Source: JADGHX01 sp963837755 (GTDB taxonomy: Bacteria > Pseudomonadota > Gammaproteobacteria > Steroidobacterales > Steroidobacteraceae). Taken from it: DNA of 64,000 bases. The translations under genes were made by a program, and so were the position numbers. The stretch covers positions 1,116,001 to 1,180,000 of the forward strand of contig CAWIOP010000003.1 of NCBI GenBank assembly GCA_963837755.1, read 5' to 3'. Below, one piece after another: positions 10,645-17,872 of this stretch. Below the pieces are notes generated by a model, which ran no database searches, was not told the origin of the DNA, and saw nothing but the letters and a program-made list of their open reading frames with translations. Within the stretch, counting starts at the first letter, position 1. Each line of letters starts with the position of its first letter.

Positions 10645-11421
10645 ATGGGAGAGCTCAAACAAAGCGAGGCGTACTGGGTTCTCAATAGCTACGTCGGTGT
10701 TTCTGAAGGGTATCTTGGTGACTTCACCTACCGAAGCCATCGCGAGTTCTATCCCGCGTACTGTGACCTCAATATCAATCCAGACGAGCTTCCCGGGACG
10801 ACGCGAGAGCGTTTCCTTCATATCCTCATCTCTGCAAATGCCCAGGGTCAGGCGGCGATCCTGCGGGGAGTCGCCAAGAAGTACCCGGCGGGGTCGACTG
10901 TTTACCGGACGAAGGTGGCCTCGGAGCGGCTTTCCGAATTAATCGCACGCTGCAGCGACACGGCAGCAGTCGCGCCCCTTGATCCACGCATCAGCAGCGA
11001 AGTGGTTAAGAGGGCATTGGCCGACGCGACGGCACTGTTGAGCGGTAGCGGCGCCACCAGCGCAGTGGACAGAGTGCACACAGCACTGCACGGCTACTTC
11101 AAAGCCGCGTGCACTTCTGCGGCCATTGCATTTCCGGCGGACAGTTCGATGACTGACCTGTTCAAGCTGCTTAAGCAACAGCACCCGGGTTTGTGTGACC
11201 TCGGCTGTCACCACGACACCGTACAAAAAGTGCTCAGGCCGTTGACGTCGATCCTGGATGCCATGAATCCGGCGCGGAATCGCGGAAGCCTGGCTCATCC
11301 AAATGAGGACTTGCTAGGAGAGCATGAGGCGATTCTGTTCATCAATGCCGCTCGCACCATACTGCAGTACCTCGATGCAAAGCTTGCCCGGGACGTTGAG
11401 CCGCTGAGCGCCCACAGATAG
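10645..11421 (+). CDS. Abortive-infection protein with Abi_C/HEPN-type C-terminus
   Basis: A 258-residue protein. The N-terminal part (SEGYLGDFTYRSHREFYPAY, then ELPGTTRERFLHIL) matches the small domain found in front of Abi_C and related effectors. The C-terminal part is the Abi_C type, with RNRGSLAHP near residue 211 giving the R-x4-6-H pattern of HEPN ribonucleases, followed by a long helix ending in LQYLDAKL. HEPN proteins of this kind usually cleave RNA on infection and cause dormancy; that is family knowledge. I chose ATG 10645 because AAGGAG is spaced correctly; an upstream ATG at 10612 lacks one. Divergent from the helicase and possibly part of the same defence unit. Confidence 0.75.
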   Translation: MGELKQSEAYWVLNSYVGVSEGYLGDFTYRSHREFYPAYCDLNINPDELPGTTRERFLHILISANAQGQAAILRGVAKKYPAGSTVYRTKVASERLSELIARCSDTAAVAPLDPRISSEVVKRALADATALLSGSGATSAVDRVHTALHGYFKAACTSAAIAFPADSSMTDLFKLLKQQHPGLCDLGCHHDTVQKVLRPLTSILDAMNPARNRGSLAHPNEDLLGEHEAILFINAARTILQYLDAKLARDVEPLSAHR

Positions 11422-11705
11422 CGCGCCTCAAGCGGCCGCCGGAAGCTCGCTTCGGGGGACCGCTTCAATTTCTTCACGCGACCGTCCATAGCCTAGGCGT
11501 GATCGTCGCGATCGAGATCTCCGTCGCCTCTGTCCCGGAAAACAGTCGTCGCCCCTCTCTGTTCACTGACCTTCGCGACAGTAAACGCGAGACGGGCGCG
11601 TCGACATCGAATGAGTGGAGTGTAGCGAAGCCCTTCCCGTTGTCGCTCGTTAGTCCATACGAACTCGCGAGCGCATTTCGTGAGCGCGCGTGTCGCGACC
11701 TCACG

Positions 11706-11946
11706 CATTTCTACGCGTTTCCAACGCGAATGCTCATCGGCTCCGCCCGCTTCAAAGCGTACTCTGCTCTCTCCGCAAAGACGCGCATCGCTCGTGAGCA
11801 TTGCATGCGATTCTTCATCGCAAGCGCTGTCCGCATGCGATGCGCGATCGGCGCAATGAAAAACCGCATCGTTGAGAAAGCGGCGCCCGACAGTGTTGAC
11901 AGCACCGCCGAGCGCCTAATGAACACCCACTAGGAGGTAGGTGCCC
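11706..11946 (+). promoter_or_regulatory. Conserved leader of SymE cassette A, with pre-RBS hairpin
   Basis: This 240-base region shares blocks of sequence with the leader of cassette B (16125-16361) and with the remnant at 5372. Shared blocks include CATTTCTACGC, TCAAAGCGTACTCT versus TCGAAGCGTACTCT, GCAAAGAC and GCATGCGATGCGC. Its 3' end forms a 14-base stem with three mismatches (11882-11895 against 11903-11916, loop TTGACAG), followed by TAATGAACACC and then GGAGG. Leader conservation beyond the protein suggests a structured RNA or regulatory element. The preceding 11422-11705 holds nothing I can support. Confidence 0.55.
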
Positions 11947-12252
11947 ATGTTCCATACTCTTGATCACCCGGAGGGCGGCCCCGCTGCCCAAACTCTACCA
12001 CCCTCTCACCCCACCCAGAACGACTCGCTTCCGGACGAACTGCGCGAGCACGTTCGCCGCCTGCGTCTCACCCTCCCTGTCATCAGCGTCTCAGTGATGG
12101 CCTTGCATCGCCAGGACGCGGAAAGTGACACCGACATCGCCTCCGTGCTGAGCCGGCACGCGTGCGAGCCGTTGTGCAGCGAGATCGAACGCATCGAATC
12201 CCTCCTGGCATCGCACGCCTGCCGTCGTCGGCAGCAGGAGGTGCGTCAATGA
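11947..12252 (+). CDS. SymE-cassette ORF1, copy A
   Basis: A 101-residue protein with no function I recognise. It starts with a low-complexity segment (MFHTLDH, GGPAAQTLPP) and then has a predicted helical region (LPDELREHVRRLRLTLPVIS, DIASVLSRHACEPL) ending in HACRRRQQEVRQ. It is clearly paralogous to the ORF1 at 16362: the helical region is conserved nearly residue for residue, while the linker differs. GGAGG precedes the ATG by about 10 bases. Its stop overlaps the symE start as ATGA, so the two are translationally coupled. By position it may be an antitoxin or accessory factor for SymE; this is inference only. Confidence 0.65.
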   Translation: MFHTLDHPEGGPAAQTLPPSHPTQNDSLPDELREHVRRLRLTLPVISVSVMALHRQDAESDTDIASVLSRHACEPLCSEIERIESLLASHACRRRQQEVRQ

Positions 12253-12458
12253 ACCCGCAGGAGAAACTCCCTGTGTCCCAACCCCGCCATAAACCCCGGC
12301 AGTTAACGGTAGGCTACTTCAGCACCAATAAGCCGGGAGGGGACGTGCCCTACCTCCGCCTGTTTGGGCGTTGGATGCAAAACGCCGGCTTCGTGATCGG
12401 CCGGCACGTAAAGGTCGAAATCAGCGAAGGGAGGATGACAATCGAGCAGATCGATTGA
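12249..12458 (+). CDS. symE: SymE-family toxin-like protein, copy A
   Basis: A 69-residue protein matching the SymE toxin domain: RQLTVGYFS, then VPYLRLFGRWMQNAGFVIG, then VKVEISEGRMTI. E. coli SymE is an SOS-induced, AbrB-fold protein kept silent by the antisense RNA SymR, and its gene lies beside hsdRMS. Here too the family sits in an hsd-containing island. Unlike E. coli, it is the second gene of a coupled pair. A very strong hairpin follows the stop. No LexA-type box is obvious upstream. Whether this copy is toxic cannot be read from sequence. Confidence 0.8.
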   Translation: MNPQEKLPVSQPRHKPRQLTVGYFSTNKPGGDVPYLRLFGRWMQNAGFVIGRHVKVEISEGRMTIEQID

Positions 12459-12469
12459 GGTCCAGCGTT

Positions 12470-12511
12470 GCGCTTGCGCGCCGGGTGCCTTTCGATCCGG
12501 CGCGCAAGCGC
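12470..12511 (+). terminator. 15-bp perfect hairpin after symE copy A
   Basis: GCGCTTGCGCGCCGG (12470-12484) and CCGGCGCGCAAGCGC (12497-12511) pair perfectly around a 12-base loop, 12 bases after the symE stop. It lacks a T-run, so it may be an RNA stabiliser or a factor-dependent terminator. Confidence 0.55.
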
Positions 12512-12571
12512 GCTCGCGCGGCGTCCGCAGGTGCGAGAGAACTGCGTGGTCGTCTGTTCGTATAAAGATAC

Positions 12572-12659
12572 GAGAGCGATCGCTTTGCGCGTTGCTTAAG
12601 ATGCGCGCATCTCGCGGGAAGGAATCTCGCGTCGTTTCTACCAGGACAAGGAGAGCAAC
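12572..12659 (+). promoter_or_regulatory. Leader of acidic-protein module, copy 1
   Basis: These 88 bases differ from the leader at 15508-15595 at only seven positions. They contain a 14-base palindrome (AGATGCGCGCATCT, 12599-12612), two CTCGCG repeats, and AAGGAG six bases before the ATG. TATAAA at 12561 just upstream is a possible -10 box. Confidence 0.5.
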
Positions 12660-12875
12660 ATGATCAAACCGCTTGAAGAGTATTCTCCGGAAGACCGCGC
12701 GTTCGTCGAATACGTGCAGCAACTCCGCAGGCAGCCGCCGCAGCCGTGGCCGGATCCCGTGCCGCTCAATTGGGACGAGATCGATGCCATCCTGGCCGAT
12801 CTGCCTCCGGAAGAGGAGGACGAAGAAGAACGCGCGTTCCGGCTCGGACGGAGGACCGCCGATGCAGAAGGTTGA
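12660..12875 (+). CDS. Small acidic protein, copy 1
   Basis: A 71-residue acidic protein of unknown function (IKPLEEYSPEDRAFVEYVQQ, then LNWDEIDAILADLPPEEEDE). A paralogue with the same N-terminal 64 residues is encoded at 15596. The strongly acidic C-terminus and the overlapping basic ORF downstream resemble antitoxin/toxin size and charge, but I do not recognise either family. The start is fixed by AAGGAG six bases upstream and by identity with copy 2. Confidence 0.6.
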   Translation: MIKPLEEYSPEDRAFVEYVQQLRRQPPQPWPDPVPLNWDEIDAILADLPPEEEDEEERAFRLGRRTADAEG

Positions 12876-12993
12876 ATTGGTCGCGGACGGGGATGTGGTT
12901 TCGTACATCTTCAGGCGCAGGGCGCTCGGGAACGCGTATTCCCAACTGATCCGACTGCGTCGCACGAGGCATATGTTTGTGCCTGTCGATTGA
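12862..12993 (+). CDS. Small basic ORF overlapping acidic protein 1
   Basis: A 43-codon frame (MQKVELVADGDVVSYIFRRR, ending in RTRHMFVPVD) that overlaps the end of the acidic protein by 14 bases in another frame. It is arginine-rich at its C-terminal half. The last codons plus the following bases (GTCGATTGAAGT) are the same as those ending symE copy B, and almost the same as those at 18114. No family recognised, and copy 2 of the module has no equivalent, so it may be a recombination product rather than a gene. Confidence 0.3.
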   Translation: MQKVELVADGDVVSYIFRRRALGNAYSQLIRLRRTRHMFVPVD

Positions 12994-13128
12994 AGTAGTG
13001 CGGCTGCCTCGGTGCCGGATGCTATTGCCCGGCGTCGAACGAAGAGCCCCGTTGACACCCGATGCGCTCATCACATCCCAATCCGCCACCTTCCCGAAAC
13101 GTCCGACAGATCAGCCACTTGCTATCAC

Positions 13129-15332
13129 ATGGGAAAAAAGCACTGGATCGAAGCCGCACAGCAACGCCTGGAGGAAAGCCTCGCACCGGTACCCCACGAA
13201 GTGAACGAGCTGGTGGCGACACGAACGAGAACCGGCGCAAGCGGGTTCTCGGTGCCGTTCTTGAAGATGGGAGAGGGCCTCCCGAGGTCTGCTTGCAGAA
13301 GCTGGCCTCAAACCGCCTCGGTGCTGCTGCACCCAAAAGGTGTGGTGGTGAGCGATTCGAGGAAAAGGCGCCACTAAGGCGTCAGGTGTGTGTCGAGAAG
13401 ATGAGCGCAAGCGAACCGTCCGATTAGGCATCGAAACACTTGAGCCGTTGTCAAAACCGCAGACCCCAGCTTTTTGCGGGATGAGCCTGAAGGACATCTG
13501 CATACTGATCAGGCGGCAACCGGTGCATAGACGGCATGAGCTCGATACAGGCTTCGAGAGGGGAACGTGAGAACTTGACGTGAGATGCAAAGCGAAAAGG
13601 TGCAAGTGCGAAAACATGAGGCCGAAAGTAGCAAGGCTCACGTCAGGGATGGACTGCTCCGTAGTACCGATGAAGCGGGGTAATACCCGTGGAGGGAGGG
13701 GAGCGGGTCACCCACTGCGAAACGGCGGTCAACTCAAGAGGTTGAGCGTGAAGTATGGAGAAGCCTAAACGGGCACGACGTCGAAAGACGGATACAGCCA
13801 AGGCGGACCTGTAGCGTCACGGGCAATCTTGACTGAGGATGAACTGCCAAGTGCAGGCAGCCGGTGGGCTGCAAGGGGTGGCACGAGCCGGATGACGGGA
13901 GACCGTCTCGTCCGGATTCTGTGAGGGCTCGCGGGTGAGATTCCCGCGTTCTACTCGGCACTGGAAGGTGAGTCTTTCCGAGCACAAGGAGCGCCTTGCC
14001 GAACATCTGATTGCGTCGGCAAATCACCCCGACGGCGCATGCCTCGTGTTTGGCGTTGCCGATGACGGCCAGCCACGCGGCGTCGATGCACAGACCGTCG
14101 CTCAGATCGCCAATACCCTGGCCAACATCGGTCGCGATGCGGTTGAGCCGCCCATCGCGATTGATCATGGCGTGGTGAACTTCCGAGGCGTGCCGTTGCT
14201 CTTCGTGCGCGTTCCAGAGCATTCGATAAAGCCGGTGCACCGGCGGGGAAAGTCGGTCGAGGAGGCATGGATACGCTCGGGTGGCACAACGCGTAGGGCG
14301 TCTCGACGCGAAGTTGGAGCGCTCATGCTCAACAGTGTCGCGCCTGGCTGGGAGAGCCTTCGTGCCTCGGCGCTGATGTCGCTGGAAGACGTGCAGGCAA
14401 CGCTCGATCTGGAATCTGTGGCCGCATTACTGCAGACGCCGCTGCCGACCGACGCCGCCCAGCTTGCGCGGTGGCTACAGGATGAGGGTCTCACCGTTGT
14501 CGATGGCAGCGGCTTTTATGTGACGAACTGCGGTGCCATCGCGGCTGCGAAAGAGATCAGCGACTTCGACAAACTGAAACGAAAGGCCATACGGCTTGTT
14601 CAATTCCGTGGCACGAACAAAGTCGAGACGGTGCATGAGCTTTCGGGCAAGCGCGGCTATGCGGTCGGCTTCGAGGGTCTCATTGGTTACCTCAAGCGTG
14701 CTCTCCCGCGCTCCGAAGCAATCGATACGGCATTGCGCACAGAAGAGGGCGCATTTCCTGAGCTCGCTCTGCGCGAGCTCATCGCGAATGCCCTCATCCA
14801 TCAGGACTTCAGTGTCACCGGTGCAGGCCCGATGATCGGGATCTTCGACGACCGCGTCGAAGTCACGAACCCCGGCACGTTGTTGCCGGGCAAGCGCGCG
14901 GACAGACTGATAGGTACCACGCCCGAGTCGCGAAACGAGAAACTGGCGTGGTCATTCAGGCGCTACCGCATTTGTGAGGAGCGCGGCACAGGGTTCCAGA
15001 AGGTGGTGAACGCCACTGAGGTCTTTGGGCTGCCGCCTCTGGTACTGGCGCCGCTCGAGAACGCATTCCGTGTCACGTTGTACGCTCCCCGTCCCTTCGC
15101 CGATATGACTCAGGCGGAGCGGATCGAGTCCTGCTATCAGCACGCGGTGCTAAGGTACCTGTCCAGCGCGACCCTTACGAATACGAGCCTGCGCGGCAGA
15201 TTCAAGCTGCACGACCGGCATCGAAACCAGATTACGAACCTGATCGCTGATGCCGTTGCCGCCGGGCGCATCAGGCGCAAGGACGTCGGCGCTGGCAATA
15301 AGTTCGCCGAATATCTGCCGTACTGGGCATGA
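13129..15332 (+). CDS. AlbA_2/GHKL ATP-binding protein, coding region split by a group II intron
   Basis: Exon 1 is 13129-13212 (28 codons: GKKHWIEAAQQRLEESLAP, VPHEVNEL) and exon 2 runs from about 13959 or 13962 to 15332 (WKVSLSEHKERLAEHLIASA on). Joined, they give about 484 residues. The family phrase ELNELDWKxxLS spans the splice point, which is how I located exon 1. Residues about 20-140 form the AlbA_2 domain (CLVFGVADDGQPRGVD). The C-terminal half is a histidine-kinase-like ATPase (N box ELALRELIANALIHQDF; G box EERGTGF) with a winged-helix end. Such proteins (COG2865) are common in defence islands; role unproven. Without splicing only exon 2 would be read, from a GTG at 13935. Confidence 0.75.
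13213..13961 (+). mobile_element. ORF-less group II intron
   Basis: The 5' end GTGGCGACACGAACG follows the group II GUGYG rule loosely. Domain V lies at 13885-13919: outer helix GAGCCGGA paired to TCCGG-TTC, inner helix GACGG/CCGTC with a GAGA tetraloop and a two-base bulge. Domain VI follows (CGCGGG...CCCGCG, with a bulged A in TTCTACTC). About 750 bases long, it contains no reverse transcriptase/maturase frame. Domain V is 35 rather than 34 nucleotides because of one extra A at 13916. The 3' end is at 13961 (AC end) or 13958; both keep the host frame. Without a maturase it would need one supplied in trans. Confidence 0.75.
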
Positions 15333-15507
15333 AGGCCCCGGTCGGGGACGCTTCCGGGCGGGCACGCGACACCGATCGCGCGGCAAGTCGCGCGAAGGCG
15401 CCGCCGACTTTCCGGTCCCGCCGCCCGCGACCGCAATGCCGCAGGGTTACACGGATGGTCGACGACAATTAGAACTGCCGGCCGGCAGATCTAGTTGACG
15501 CCAGACA

Positions 15508-15595
15508 GAGAGCGATCGTTTCGCGCTTTGCCTAAGATGCGAGCGTCTCGCGGGAAGGAATCTCGCGTCGCTTCTACCAGGACAAGGAGAGCAAC
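15508..15595 (+). promoter_or_regulatory. Leader of acidic-protein module, copy 2
   Basis: 81 of 88 bases are identical to 12572-12659. The palindrome of copy 1 becomes AGATGC-GA-GCGTCT here, in which one pair changes from T-A to T-G, so the RNA stem survives. AAGGAG precedes the ATG. TTGACG at 15495 is a possible -35 box. The 15333-15494 interval before it holds a 14-base palindrome (CTGCCGGCCGGCAG) and no gene. Confidence 0.5.
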
Positions 15596-15964
15596 ATGAT
15601 CAAATCGCTTGAAGAGTATTCCCCGGAAGACCGGGCGTTTGTCGAGTACGTGGAAAGTCTCCGCAGGATACCGCCGCAGCCCATAGGGCAGGACGTAGGA
15701 CCGATCAATTGGGACGAGGTCAGGGAGATTTTGGCCGACCTGCCTCCGGAAGATGACGGGGAAGAACCCGCGTTTCAGTTCGGGCGGCATGGGACGCCCA
15801 CTTTGGCTCGGCGAGCGGGATGCCTGGCGTCGCCACGTACAGTTCAATTGACTGCGAGCCGCATGTTTCCTCGCGCGGTGCGCCGGGGTGACGGCGAACC
15901 GTTGCAGTTTATTTGCAGGCTCAACCTGCAAATAACCGCTTGCTGGGCCGGCGATCGCACGTGA
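15596..15964 (+). CDS. Small acidic protein, copy 2, with replaced C-terminus
   Basis: A 122-codon frame. The first 64 residues match the protein at 12660 (IKSLEEYSPEDRAFVEYVES, then INWDEVREILADLPPEDD). After FGRHG the sequence is unrelated, rich in Arg and Cys, and runs through a hairpin repeat (15909-15935). The natural end of copy 1 comes about ten residues after this point. I read it as a module whose tail was replaced by recombination with the repeat. Function unknown. Confidence 0.5.
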   Translation: MIKSLEEYSPEDRAFVEYVESLRRIPPQPIGQDVGPINWDEVREILADLPPEDDGEEPAFQFGRHGTPTLARRAGCLASPRTVQLTASRMFPRAVRRGDGEPLQFICRLNLQITACWAGDRT

Positions 15965-15965
15965 G
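15884..15965. repeat. Hairpin repeat, copy 1
   Basis: An about 80-base element shared with 17983-18063. Its core is a perfect inverted repeat with 11-base arms (TTATTTGCAGG 15909-15919; CCTGCAAATAA 15925-15935) around CTCAA. The left flank CCGGGGTGACGGCGAAC is also shared. The loop differs between copies while the arms are identical, as expected of a maintained stem. Confidence 0.65.
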
Positions 15966-16124
15966 TTCCTGCGCATGATGTCACCCTGGGGGCTCGATCA
16001 CTTCGGATGAGCCAATCAGTGATTCAGTCCGGAAAGTGTAATGAGTTTCATGGCGCTGTCACCCATTCAATTGTACGAGTCATCGCATGTTCTATTTCGC
16101 AGAGCGCCGCATCCTGCGACCACT

Positions 16125-16361
16125 CATTTCTACGCATTTCCAACACGAATCCACATCGTCGTCGCCCATATCGAAGCGTACTCTTTGCCCTGCAAAGACC
16201 CACATCGCTCTCAAGCTCTGCACGCGACGTCCATCGCACCAGTGCCCGGCGTGCGATGCGCGCTCTGCGTAATGACGACATCAACCGTTGAAAGCGGCGC
16301 GCGTCGGTGTAGCAAGCACCGACGCGCGCCTAATGAACGCCAACCAAAGGAGAAGGCGCCC
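16125..16361 (+). promoter_or_regulatory. Conserved leader of SymE cassette B, with 14-bp hairpin
   Basis: Homologous to 11706-11946. The hairpin before the RBS is perfect here: GGCGCGCGTCGGTG (16296-16309), loop TAGCAAG, CACCGACGCGCGCC (16317-16330), then TAATGAACGCC and AAAGGAG ahead of ATG 16362. The same position in copy A is also a stem although the bases differ. The 16000-16124 stretch before it shows nothing else. Confidence 0.6.
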
Positions 16362-16667
16362 ATGTTCCAATCAGTCCACGAAAAGGAAGGCGGCCCCGCC
16401 GCCCAAACTCTACCACCCCACAACCCCACGCAGGATGACTCGCTCCCCCTCGAACTGCGCGAGCACATTCGCAAGCTGCGGCTCATCCTCCCCGTCATCA
16501 GCGTCTCTGTCCTGGCCCTGCACCGCCAGAACGCTGAGCTGGATCACGACATCGCCTCCGTGCTGAGCCAGCACGCGTGCGAGCCATTGGACTGCGAGAT
16601 CGAACACCTCGCGTCCATCCTCGCGTCGCTCACCTGGCGTCATCGGCAGCGAGAGGCACGCGTATGA
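16362..16667 (+). CDS. SymE-cassette ORF1, copy B
   Basis: A 101-residue paralogue of the ORF1 at 11947, the same length to the residue. Shared core: LRxHIRKLRLILPVISVSVL, ALHRQNAELDHDIASVLSQH, ACEPLDCEIEHLASILAS. AAAGGAG precedes the start by about nine bases. The stop overlaps the downstream symE start (ATGA). Unknown function; the constant pairing with SymE in two separate copies argues that it is a partner rather than a chance neighbour. Confidence 0.65.
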   Translation: MFQSVHEKEGGPAAQTLPPHNPTQDDSLPLELREHIRKLRLILPVISVSVLALHRQNAELDHDIASVLSQHACEPLDCEIEHLASILASLTWRHRQREARV

Positions 16668-16873
16668 ACTCGCAGGATCAACTCCCTGTGCAGGACCCCT
16701 GCAAGAAAGCCCGAAGACTGACGGTGGGCTACTCCTCCGGAGATTCACCGGGATCAGACGTGCCCCACCTGCGCCTGTGCGGGCGCTGGATGAAAGAAGC
16801 CGGTTTCGCGATCGGCCGAAACGTGAAAGTCGAAGTCAGCGAAGGGCGGTTGATGATCGAGACCGTCGATTGA
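16664..16873 (+). CDS. symE: SymE-family toxin-like protein, copy B
   Basis: A 69-residue protein, the same length as copy A. SymE signature: RRLTVGYSSG, VPHLRLCGRWMKEAGFAIG, VKVEVSEGRLMI. It is coupled to ORF1 by a four-base overlap and followed by a 10-base perfect stem. The two SymE copies differ mainly in the N-terminal 15 residues and in the linker after TVGY. Confidence 0.8.
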   Translation: MNSQDQLPVQDPCKKARRLTVGYSSGDSPGSDVPHLRLCGRWMKEAGFAIGRNVKVEVSEGRLMIETVD

Positions 16874-16897
16874 AGTGATGCTGCAGCCAGCGACTGC

Positions 16898-16927
16898 CGC
16901 TGCCGGCGCATTTGTGTGCCGGCAGCG
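16898..16927 (+). terminator. Hairpin after symE copy B
   Basis: CGCTGCCGGC and GCCGGCAGCG pair perfectly around GCATTTGTGT, 25 bases after the symE stop; TCTCTTCC follows. It is equivalent in position to the hairpin after copy A though unrelated in sequence. Confidence 0.55.
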
Positions 16928-16980
16928 TCTCTTCCAAGTCGTCTCCGCTTGCAGCCTTCTCGCAGAATGTTTCGGCTTGT

Positions 16981-17140
16981 GAGTCCATGACGGTAATCCC
17001 GCGCTGAGGCGTCTATGCCTTGAACCCGTCCGTGCTAGCGTGCTCGGAATAGGCATTGCAGGAACAGCTTCCGAGTTCGAATCCCGAACCTGAGCGCACG
17101 CCGATTCACGGAGCCCTTTGTCCAGCGCGTGAGCGTGCGT
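16981..17140. repeat. Composite repeat, copy 1 (two blocks)
   Basis: Block 1 (16981-17036, GAGTCCATGACGG on) matches 18493-18549. Block 2 (17040-17140, GTGCTCGGAATAGG on) matches 18335-18435. Here block 1 directly precedes block 2; in the other copy the order is reversed. The 16928-17471 interval otherwise holds no gene I can support. Confidence 0.55.
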
Positions 17141-17471
17141 TCCGACTGGAGAAGCGTTGAATTCATTCCCCGCGGCCAACAGCACGCCAGGACTGGAAAT
17201 ACGAATCCCCACTTGGACCGCCGCTGACGAACGATCTGCCGTTCCGATGCTCCTCGGCCTCCGCCTTCCGGGCGAACCATTAAGCAAAAGCTGATAGTTG
17301 CGTTGGGTATTCAGGGATTACCCCGATGCGCCGGCTGCACACAATAGCTCTGTTGATTGCCGCGCCAACAATAGGTTTCGACTCCGGAGTATCGGCGCGC
17401 AGTCGCTCGCAGGTCCCGGTGACCGGCAGGTCGAGAGGCTCACGCGGCAATCCACTCATTGCACTGCGACC

Positions 17472-17515
17472 TTGACCGCGTGCACGGACCGCGTAACATA
17501 CGGAAAAACGTATGT
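17472..17515 (+). promoter_or_regulatory. Promoter and operator of the XRE regulator
   Basis: TTGACC (17472-17477) and TAACAT (17494-17499) are spaced by 16 bases. An inverted repeat with seven-base arms (ACATACG / CGTATGT, 17496-17515, six-base spacer) overlaps the -10 box and lies 20 bases before the gene. This is the usual layout for autorepression by an antitoxin-type HTH protein. Confidence 0.6.
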
Positions 17516-17535
17516 GCGAAATCCGCGGTCCGACA

Positions 17536-17862
17536 ATGAAACGTCTCCAGTATTCGAACATCTTCGAAGCGATCACCGACAGCGCAGCAGAGGCCGCCGA
17601 CCTCGAGTTCCGCGCCGATCTGATGCTGGTGCTCAGGGACCGCTTCGGTGAGGCATCGCAGGCACAAATCGGCAAGACGCTGGGCATACCGCAGCCGCGC
17701 GTCAGCGAGCTCATGAGCGGCAAGGTCGACAAGTTCTCGTCGGACAAGCTGATCGGCTTTCTTGCCAAGGTCGGCATCCGATTCAAACCCGCGACGGTGC
17801 CAACGGCCAAGGGTCGGCCTCTGAAGGTGAAGTGCGACGTTCTGGTTACGCGCGCGGCCTGA
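17536..17862 (+). CDS. XRE-family helix-turn-helix regulator, orphan antitoxin-like
   Basis: A 108-residue protein of the COG5606/HigA-like type (NIFEAITDSAAEAADLEFRA). The HTH is QAQIGKTLGIPQPRVSELM, followed by GKVDKFSSDKLIGFLAKVGI. Relatives are usually the downstream antitoxin of a RelE/HigB-like toxin. No toxin frame lies upstream here (the previous gene is symE 660 bases away) or directly downstream, so it appears orphaned. I preferred ATG 17536 over 17512 because the earlier start falls inside the operator. Confidence 0.75.
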   Translation: MKRLQYSNIFEAITDSAAEAADLEFRADLMLVLRDRFGEASQAQIGKTLGIPQPRVSELMSGKVDKFSSDKLIGFLAKVGIRFKPATVPTAKGRPLKVKCDVLVTRAA

Positions 17863-17872
17863 TCCGCCTGGT

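Noticed and set aside
11700..11946. Antisense SymR-like RNA opposite the SymE leader
   Set aside because: No convincing promoter could be read on the minus strand; strand-specific RNA data would be needed.
13370..13960. A protein-coding gene or maturase inside the intron region
   Set aside because: Frames are short and broken, with no reverse-transcriptase motif such as YADD; domains V and VI identify the stretch as intron RNA.
17060..17100. tRNA T-loop-like text (GAGTTCGAATCCCG) in the composite repeat
   Set aside because: The T-stem does not pair, no acceptor or anticodon arm fits around it, and the second repeat copy has lost the TTCGAAT loop.
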